DNA from: Pirellulaceae bacterium
Lineage (GTDB): Bacteria; Planctomycetota; Planctomycetia; Pirellulales; Pirellulaceae
NCBI GenBank assembly: GCA_013002105.1
Contig: JABDKS010001012.1
Location: 1 to 20,112 of the forward strand
Direction of reading: 5' to 3'
Length of the DNA: 20,112 bases
The notes under the pieces: model-generated
Databases searched by the model: none
Told to the model about the DNA's origin: nothing
The model's input: only the letters and a program-made list of their open reading frames with translations
Made by a program: the position numbers and the translations under genes
Part shown: piece by piece, positions 14,745-20,112 of the stretch
Layout of the letters: each line of letters starts with the position of its first letter
How positions within the stretch are numbered: the stretch's first letter is position 1

Positions 14745-16586
14745 ATGACAAATCGCAACCGCACCGCATCGAACCGCGAAACGCACCGAATAGAGAAATC
14801 TAGCGGACGATTCTTCGTCGCGACGCTGGCGTGTGTCGGTTGTATGACGGCGCTGGTCGGCTGCGCGCAAATTTCGACACCGCCATCGCTGGGTGATTGG
14901 ATGCGGGGCCCACAGTACGCCAATGCCCCCGATGATTCGTTGCTCTATCCGGCACCGACTCAGGCGTCGGTATCCGCAACATTGGAATCGTCCGCCGTCC
15001 ATTTAGATGGTTCGGTTCCCGCTGATACGGGCAGCGATTTCCCCAGCTTCGAGAGTTCGTTGATCGGTACCAATGCCGTGATGGACACGTCCGGCCGGTA
15101 TGTTGCCCGACAATATCCCCAGAACAGCCCGCCACAAAGTAATTACAGCGTCCAAGGCGGATTGCAAGGTTCGGTCGCGCCTCCGTCCCAGTTTCAGTAC
15201 ACTCCGTCGCAAGGTCCACCGCTACCACCGGGTACGCCAATCGTTTCACCACCCGCTCCGGTACCCAATCAACCCAACAATTACCAGCAGCCACAGCAAT
15301 ATCAGTCGTATCCGCCGCCACAACAACAGCGTTACTCCAGTCAGCAGCAGGCGATGAACCCGTACGCGGGCCAGCAAGGTGGCGTGCAATACACACCCAA
15401 CATGACGCCTTTCTCGCCCAACGCGATTGACGCACTTGGACCACCCGATGGTGGCAACGGGACCGCTTATCCGCCCCAGGGATACGAGCCGCTGTACACG
15501 CCGACGCTGCGCGAAGCTGATTTGATTATCAATGGGTTTCCGGCACGCACCGGGCGAATCATGTTTGGTGGTGCGGTGAACAGTGACGCCGGCGTGACCG
15601 GACAAGTCACGATCGACGAACGAAATTTTGACATTCGACGTTGGCCTCGATCGTTCCAGCAACTTTTTGCAGGGCAAGCGTTCCGCGGTGCCGGCGAGAC
15701 GTTCCGTGTCGAAGCCGCCCCGGGCAGCGATTTTGACCGATACACGATCCAATGGGCGACTCCGAACCTGTTCAATTATCTACCGTTCAGTTTCTCAGTC
15801 AGCGGATTTTTGTTTGATCGTCGATTCAACGATTGGGACGAGCAACGAAAAGGTGGCCGTGTCAGCCTTGGCTACCGAATCACGCCCGATTTGTCGCTCA
15901 GCGTCGGTGTCAGCGGTCAGAACGTCAAAGTCAAGAACCCTCGTAACCTGCTGTCACCCAAGTTGAATGATGTTCTGGGAAACAACGAACTTTATACCGG
16001 CCAGGTTTCGCTGAAACACGACACACGAAACAGTCCGATTCAGGCAAGTCGCGGTCATTACTTTGAATTCAGCTTCGAAGAAGCCTTTGGCGATTTTGAC
16101 TACGCCCGTTTCGAGATGGAATTTCGCCAGTACTGGTTGTTGGCCGAGCGGGTGGATGGCTCGGGAAAACAAACTCTGTCTTATTCGACGCAACTTGGTT
16201 TCAGCGGTGACGAAACACCGATCTTCGAGAACTTTTTTGCCGGCGGTTACGCAACGATCCGTGGTTTTGATTTCCGTGGTGCCAGCCCGGTCGTCAATGG
16301 GATCGAAACGGGCGGCCGATTTCAGTGGCTCAACAGTGTCGAGTACATGTTTCCGATCACCGCCGATGACGCATTCCGAGGTGTCGCGTTTGTGGACTTC
16401 GGGACAGTCGAAGAAGACATTGAAATCAATTCGGACAATTTTCGCGTCGCGCCGGGTGTTGGTTTCCGAGTTGCCATCCCCGCCCTGGGCCCTGCCCCAC
16501 TGGCGTTTGACTTTGCATTCCCCGTTGCCAAAGCCGATACCGACGACGAGCGATTGTTCAGTTTTTACATGAGCCTGATTCGCTAG
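14745..16586 (+). CDS. Omp85/BamA-type beta-barrel with lipoprotein signal and Pro/Gln-rich linker
   Basis: A 613-residue predicted outer-membrane protein. The hydrophobic segment FFVATLACVGCMTALVGC ends in a lipobox with Cys40, then AQ. Residues about 45-250 are low complexity, with Pro, Gln, Tyr and Ser dominating at 125-215. From about 255 the sequence matches the BamA barrel: TGRIMFGGAVNSDAGVTGQ, DERNFDIRRWP, KHDTRNSPIQASRGHYFE, and the loop-6 signature IRGF (505-508, Arg506) in GGYATIRGFDFRGASP. The last strand is FSFYMSLIR, ending in Arg rather than an aromatic residue. It carries no POTRA domains; these are in the gene before it, whose stop lies 58 bp upstream. Starts at 14673 or 14703 are also possible. 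Confidence 0.9.
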   Translation: MTNRNRTASNRETHRIEKSSGRFFVATLACVGCMTALVGCAQISTPPSLGDWMRGPQYANAPDDSLLYPAPTQASVSATLESSAVHLDGSVPADTGSDFPSFESSLIGTNAVMDTSGRYVARQYPQNSPPQSNYSVQGGLQGSVAPPSQFQYTPSQGPPLPPGTPIVSPPAPVPNQPNNYQQPQQYQSYPPPQQQRYSSQQQAMNPYAGQQGGVQYTPNMTPFSPNAIDALGPPDGGNGTAYPPQGYEPLYTPTLREADLIINGFPARTGRIMFGGAVNSDAGVTGQVTIDERNFDIRRWPRSFQQLFAGQAFRGAGETFRVEAAPGSDFDRYTIQWATPNLFNYLPFSFSVSGFLFDRRFNDWDEQRKGGRVSLGYRITPDLSLSVGVSGQNVKVKNPRNLLSPKLNDVLGNNELYTGQVSLKHDTRNSPIQASRGHYFEFSFEEAFGDFDYARFEMEFRQYWLLAERVDGSGKQTLSYSTQLGFSGDETPIFENFFAGGYATIRGFDFRGASPVVNGIETGGRFQWLNSVEYMFPITADDAFRGVAFVDFGTVEEDIEINSDNFRVAPGVGFRVAIPALGPAPLAFDFAFPVAKADTDDERLFSFYMSLIR

Positions 16587-16616
16587 CGCATTTTTACTTA
16601 ATACGTGGGATCAATC

Positions 16617-16668
16617 GTAGTCCAGGACCTGTCCTGGCACAGCTGCGCCAGGACAGATCCTGGCCTAC
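16617..16668. repeat. 52-bp imperfect palindrome with GTAG/CTAC ends (REP-like)
   Basis: Two 26-bp arms, 16617-16642 and 16643-16668, are complementary at 23 of 26 positions and meet at CAGCTG with no spacer. Each arm contains CCAGGA and CTGTCCTGGC. The outer GTAG tetranucleotide is the mark of bacterial REP elements moved by RAYT transposases. It lies between two convergent genes, and no T tract follows on either side, so it is not an ordinary intrinsic terminator. Confidence 0.8.
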
Positions 16669-16842
16669 GAGAAAACTAAAATTGCGCCAACGCACGTCTA
16701 TCGTGGAGGCGGGCAGATCGTAAGCCAGGGCATATCCTGACATCGTCCCACCGGCAGGGGTTCTGCCCGACATGAGATTGAACAGAGCACCATCGCCCGG
16801 CCAGTTGTCTGCCTATTGCCTGTCATCTGACCAGCCATCCGG

Positions 16843-18021
16843 CTACGAGCGGCGATGAATCCAGTCGTGGCTGGTCGCACGGTAGACGGTATCACGTCCC
16901 ATTTGCTCGGTCAGTTGATCGACCACGCGATCGACCTGCTTTTCCGATGTCTCGGCCTTTTGCAAATCAAAGAGTGATAACTGCTGGGGTTGGTCACGCT
17001 CGGTCAGCGAGCCGGCCGAAACGCCGATCAGACGCACCGGTCGTGGGTGGCGATTCCGCATTTCGCCCAGCAATTCCAGAGCGACCTGCATGATCTGAGA
17101 CGTGCTGTTGGTCGCCATGGACAGCGTCTGGGATCGGGTGAACGTGCGGAAATCCTCCAGGCGATATTTCAGCGTGACCGTCTTGGACAATCGATGACTG
17201 TTGCGTACCCGCCGGGCGACCTGTTCACACAAAAAGCTGACGACCGCTGTGAGCATGTTGATGTCGGACATGTCGGCGTGAAACGTGCGTTCGTGACTGA
17301 TCTGTTTGGCGGTGTGATCGGGAACGACGCCGCGTGGGTCGATGCCGTTGGCCAAATTCCACAAGTGTTCGCCCCATTTGCCAAACTTGCTCCGCAAATG
17401 ATCGACGCTTTGCAGGCGAATGTCCCGGACGAAATGCAGCCCAAGTCGTTCGAGTCGTTGTTGTCCAACCCGACCGACGCCCCACAGTTTGCCAATCGGT
17501 AACGGATCAAGAAAATCGATCACTCCGTCGTTGGCCACCTGGACAAAGCCGTTGGGTTTGTCGAAGTCGCTGGCAATTTTGGCGACAAATTTTAGCGGCG
17601 CGATACCAACACTGGCTGTCAGGTTCAATTCGGTGGCAATCGCATCCTTGATCGCATGACCGATTGTCACCGCGTCGCCATGCAGTCGCAGTGAACCGCT
17701 GACGTCCAAGAACGCTTCGTCCAGCGATAGCGGTTGGACAATCGGTGTGTAGCGGTGAAAGATTTCTCGAACTTGGCGGCCCACGGCAGCATAGTGTTCG
17801 ATTCGGCCGCGAACAAAAATCGCGTGGGGACAAAGCTGCGCCGCACGACGACCGGGCATCGCGCTATGGATCCCGTACTTACGGGCTTCGTAACTGGCCG
17901 CCGCCACCACGCCGCGACCGGTCGCACTACCACCGACAACGACAGCCTGTCCTCTGAGCTCCGGTTGATCGCGCTGTTCGATCGAAGCGTAGAAAGCGTC
18001 CATGTCGATGTGCAAGATCAT
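16843..18021 (-). CDS. dinB: DNA polymerase IV (Y-family, translesion)
   Basis: A 392-residue Y-family polymerase that copies past damaged bases. The catalytic acidic residues are Asp6 in HIDMDAFYAS and Asp101/Glu102 in SLDEAFLD; Tyr11 is the likely steric-gate position. The palm and fingers (VVVGGSATGRGVVAAASYEA, SAMPGRRAAQLCP), the thumb with helix-hairpin-helix (IGKLWGVGRVGQQRLERLG) and the little finger (VTLKYRLEDFRTFTRSQTL) are all present. QLSLF at 347-351 fits the beta-clamp-binding motif, followed by a tail of about 40 residues. The ATG overlaps the stop of the phosphatase gene by four bases (ATGA), so the two are translationally coupled. No LexA-type operator was identified. Confidence 0.96.
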   Translation of the reverse strand: MILHIDMDAFYASIEQRDQPELRGQAVVVGGSATGRGVVAAASYEARKYGIHSAMPGRRAAQLCPHAIFVRGRIEHYAAVGRQVREIFHRYTPIVQPLSLDEAFLDVSGSLRLHGDAVTIGHAIKDAIATELNLTASVGIAPLKFVAKIASDFDKPNGFVQVANDGVIDFLDPLPIGKLWGVGRVGQQRLERLGLHFVRDIRLQSVDHLRSKFGKWGEHLWNLANGIDPRGVVPDHTAKQISHERTFHADMSDINMLTAVVSFLCEQVARRVRNSHRLSKTVTLKYRLEDFRTFTRSQTLSMATNSTSQIMQVALELLGEMRNRHPRPVRLIGVSAGSLTERDQPQQLSLFDLQKAETSEKQVDRVVDQLTEQMGRDTVYRATSHDWIHRRS

Positions 18022-18692
18022 GTCAGCAGTAGATCACAGACTTGGTCCACATTCGACAGGTCGGGCAAGATCGCCATGGGGGATTCGGTCTGCAGGTCCG
18101 CGTGGTTGTCACCACCCGTGCAAACCGCGAGCACGCGTGCGCCGATCGCGTGACCACAACGGACATCCGCGGTGGTATCTCCGATCACGATCACATTGTG
18201 CAGCGACTGCGTTCCGTGGCGATCTTGAATGATCGTCGCGGTTCGACGTGCCAGATCGTCGCGATGCGAATCGAATTCGCCGCCGCTGATCCACTGCACA
18301 TAGGGCAGCAGATCAAAATGCGCCAGTTTGTGCTCGCCGGTTTGCTGCAGATTCCCCGTCATGACGCAAATGCGCACCCTCGGTTCGTCATGCAGTTTCG
18401 CCAACAAGTCGCGAACTCCTGGCAAAACTGTTCCGCCCCTTTGACGCAGCACATTGGGAAAAACCGAGACATAACGCTGCTGCAAACGACGGACATTCTC
18501 CGCGGTTTCGGGCAGATCGTTGATCGTCAGAAGTTGCGCCAGCAACGATCGATCGGTTCTACCTGCAAAGGAGACATTGATCGATGGTTCTGGCAGCGAA
18601 AATTCTTCGGTCAGCGCCTGCTCAAAAGCACCGGCTCCGCCCTGGTTGGTCAGTAACAGCGTGCCGTCGATATCAAAGAGCAGAGTTCGCAT
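18018..18692 (-). CDS. HAD-superfamily hydrolase (phosphoglycolate-phosphatase-like)
   Basis: A 224-residue haloacid-dehalogenase-fold phosphatase. Motif I is FDIDGT (Asp7 nucleophile, Asp9), motif II is VMTGN (Thr112), motif III is Lys122 in EHKLAHF, and motif IV is GDTTADV (Asp172, Asp176). A helical cap lies between motifs I and II, as in Gph-like proteins. The substrate is a small phosphorylated metabolite; phosphoglycolate, which arises from oxidative DNA damage, would fit the coupling to dinB but is an inference. ATG 18692 gives the canonical N-terminus. The gene diverges from ubiE across about 290 bp. Confidence 0.9.
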   Translation of the reverse strand: MRTLLFDIDGTLLLTNQGGAGAFEQALTEEFSLPEPSINVSFAGRTDRSLLAQLLTINDLPETAENVRRLQQRYVSVFPNVLRQRGGTVLPGVRDLLAKLHDEPRVRICVMTGNLQQTGEHKLAHFDLLPYVQWISGGEFDSHRDDLARRTATIIQDRHGTQSLHNVIVIGDTTADVRCGHAIGARVLAVCTGGDNHADLQTESPMAILPDLSNVDQVCDLLLT

Positions 18693-18983
18693 AAAACAAA
18701 GGCTAATCGTTTCCGTGTCAGGCCGCTACGGACGTTCCAGTCAGCAGTATTCTGCTGGGTTTTACTCAGCCGATCGGCTCCCTGTCGGCACGGCGGATTT
18801 GGCTGGGCCGTTGCCCAATATCGGCGGGATCATCGATCGATGGCGATCCGCCTGATCGACACTGGTTGCCGCCTGGTTACGCTGTAGTAGGTTGATAGCG
18901 TCCCGATTGTCCGCCGTGTTACCGAGACCGCATCGACCCCACGCAAATTTCGCGATTGACCCTTTGGCCTGCCCCAAAGAAAT

Positions 18984-19898
18984 ATGACCACTGCACAAGC
19001 ACCTCCTTTGAACGATTCCGCATCCCAGGTCGACAAAAGCAATTCGCGTGTTCGCGAAATGTTTCGGCAGATCGCGCCTCGGTATGATGCGATGAATCAT
19101 TTGTTGTCGATGAACATCGATCGCTATTGGCGATGGCGAGCGGTGCGACGACTAAATATGAAGGCGGGGACGCCCATTCTTGATACGTGTACTGGAACCG
19201 GTGACTTGGCATTGGCGATCGCGCGCAAGGCCCCTGAGAAAGTCGATGTGATCGGAAGCGATTTTTGCCATGCGATGTTGACGATCGCACGCGACAAGCG
19301 TCCCCGCGCCCAGTCGGACGATAGCAGCGATCAGTCGGACATTAGCAGTGATCAGTCGGACGATAGCAGCAATCAGTCACGCGATAGCGGCGAATCGGCT
19401 GCCCGCGTTTCTTTTTTAGAAGCCGACTCACAACAGCTACCCTTTGCCGACAACCAGTTTCAGTGTGTTACCGTTGCGTTTGGTTTGCGAAACGTGGCCG
19501 ACACCGATCGCGGACTTGCCGAGATGACGCGCGTCTGCACGCCGGGCGGACAGGTGATGGTGCTGGAATTTTCGCAACCGCGGATGATCGGTTTGCGTCA
19601 GGTCTATGGATTCTACTTTCGCAACATCTTGCCGCGGATCGGCCAGTGGTTCGCCCGAAATGACAAAGCGGCGTACAAGTATTTGCCCGAATCGGTCGGG
19701 CAGTTTCCCGATGGTCAAGAACTTGCCGATCGAATGACGGCGATCGGTTTGACCAACGTACGTTTCACTCCGATGACATTCGGCGTGGCAACGATTTACG
19801 AAGGGTTCAAACCATCTGATACGCAGCACGCAGGTCAGCAGCACGCAGATCAGCAGCACTCAAATCAGCAGCATGCAGATCAGCGGGGCGACGGATGA
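18984..19898 (+). CDS. ubiE: Demethylmenaquinone/ubiquinone C-methyltransferase with tandem-repeat insertions
   Basis: A 304-residue SAM-dependent methyltransferase of the UbiE/MenG family, which makes the last C-methylation in quinone synthesis; in planctomycetes the product should be menaquinone. Motifs are [19 protein letters not shown], the SAM site [12 protein letters not shown] (66-77), [18 protein letters not shown] and MVLEFSQP. The protein is about 50 residues longer than usual because of two repeats. One is an acidic Ser/Asp/Gln insert at 110-137 between the second and third strands of the fold, and the other is a Gln/His-rich tail from 281. The stop overlaps the ubiX start (ATGA), so they form an operon. 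The 291 bp upstream show no clear promoter. Confidence 0.96.
   Translation: MTTAQAPPLNDSASQVDKSNSRVREMFRQIAPRYDAMNHLLSMNIDRYWRWRAVRRLNMKAGTPILDTCTGTGDLALAIARKAPEKVDVIGSDFCHAMLTIARDKRPRAQSDDSSDQSDISSDQSDDSSNQSRDSGESAARVSFLEADSQQLPFADNQFQCVTVAFGLRNVADTDRGLAEMTRVCTPGGQVMVLEFSQPRMIGLRQVYGFYFRNILPRIGQWFARNDKAAYKYLPESVGQFPDGQELADRMTAIGLTNVRFTPMTFGVATIYEGFKPSDTQHAGQQHADQQHSNQQHADQRGDG
19311..19394 (+). repeat. 21-bp in-frame tandem repeat inside ubiE, four copies
   Basis: Four 21-bp units encode [21 protein letters not shown] and QSRDSGE (residues 110-137). The first three are nearly identical at DNA level, which points to recent duplication. They interrupt the methyltransferase domain at a loop before [13 protein letters not shown]. 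Confidence 0.92.
19824..19883 (+). repeat. 15-bp in-frame tandem repeat at the 3' end of ubiE, four copies
   Basis: Units of CAGCACGCAGATCAG type encode [15 protein letters not shown] and QHADQ (residues 281-300), just before the final RGDG and the overlap with ubiX. Confidence 0.92.
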
Positions 19899-20112
19899 GC
19901 GGTGACGGTCAGAATCGAATCGTGGTGGCGGTCACGGGTGCCAGCGGCGCCATCTATGCAATCCGGTTATTGAATATTCTGTGTCGCACCGAGTTGGAGG
20001 TTCACCTGACAATCAGCCCGAGCGGTGCAGCGGTGATCGGCGAAGAAACGGGGCTGGCGATCGATGTTCGCAAGCCGGATTTAGCGGCGTTGATCGGTCA
20101 TGTGCCCGCTTG
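19895..20112 (+). CDS. ubiX: Flavin prenyltransferase UbiX, N-terminal part (cut by window end)
   Basis: The first 72 residues of a UbiX/Pad1-type protein. [20 protein letters not shown] is the flavin-binding N-terminus, followed by [18 protein letters not shown]. UbiX joins dimethylallyl phosphate to FMN to make the prenylated flavin used by UbiD decarboxylases. The ATG lies within the ubiE stop (ATGA), so it is translationally coupled. Together with ubiE this suggests quinone synthesis, probably menaquinone by a route that uses a UbiD-type decarboxylation; ubiD and ubiA-type genes would be expected beyond the window. Confidence 0.94.
   Translation, partial: MSGDGQNRIVVAVTGASGAIYAIRLLNILCRTELEVHLTISPSGAAVIGEETGLAIDVRKPDLAALIGHVPA

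Noticed and set aside
14600..14760. A frameshift or sequencing error splitting one BamA gene
   Set aside because: The downstream frame contains a separate hydrophobic signal with lipobox and a long linker, and POTRA 5 ends cleanly; a single base error would not create these.
18742..18757. Small hairpin CAGCAG-TATT-CTGCTG followed by GGTTTTA
   Set aside because: The stem is only 6 bp with a weak T run and lies upstream of two divergent genes, where a terminator is not expected.

Overview
The window looks like chromosomal DNA of a planctomycete, most likely of the Rhodopirellula/Pirellulaceae type. This is inferred from moderate GC, weak Shine-Dalgarno use, many short intergenic tandem repeats and the gene families present; no 16S gene is available. 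About 17 protein genes, one tRNA and several repeat arrays can be supported. There is no transposase, phage or CRISPR locus.

Positions 1-3050 hold small stress-type genes. On the minus strand these are a truncated universal stress protein, a coiled-coil protein and a protein ending in a DESFPASDPPAW-type tail. On the plus strand there is a helix-hairpin-helix protein that resembles the front end of PolX polymerases without a catalytic domain. A one-helix membrane protein follows on the minus strand. Positions 3227-3406 hold tRNA-Ser(CGA) on the minus strand, with a near-perfect intrinsic terminator and a possible promoter. Next come a small secreted Lys/His-rich protein and an orphan, partly degenerate receiver-domain protein, both on the minus strand, and then lysS on the plus strand.

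Positions 6200-16670 are largely about the envelope. A LolC/E-type permease and a LolD-type ATPase (lipoprotein release from the inner membrane) are followed on the opposite strand by a large lipoprotein with a degenerate transglutaminase-like region. Then come kdsA (KDO for LPS) and a diacylglycerol-kinase-like lipid kinase, both on the minus strand. Diverging from these are two adjacent plus-strand genes that together make up an Omp85/BamA. The first carries five POTRA domains and no barrel. The second carries the beta-barrel behind a predicted lipoprotein signal and a roughly 200-residue Pro/Gln-rich linker. This two-gene BamA-like arrangement is the most striking item in the window.

Positions 16617-20112 contain a 52-bp GTAG...CTAC palindrome (REP-like), a minus-strand pair of a HAD phosphatase and dinB joined by an ATGA overlap, and on the plus strand ubiE and ubiX (truncated by the window end), also joined by an ATGA overlap. 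The latter pair points to quinone (probably menaquinone) synthesis. UbiE carries two in-frame tandem-repeat insertions, four 7-residue units inside the methyltransferase fold and four 5-residue units at the C-terminus. Together with 14-, 15- and 16-bp arrays next to kdsA, the lol genes and the lipid-kinase gene, this suggests a genome prone to short tandem duplication.
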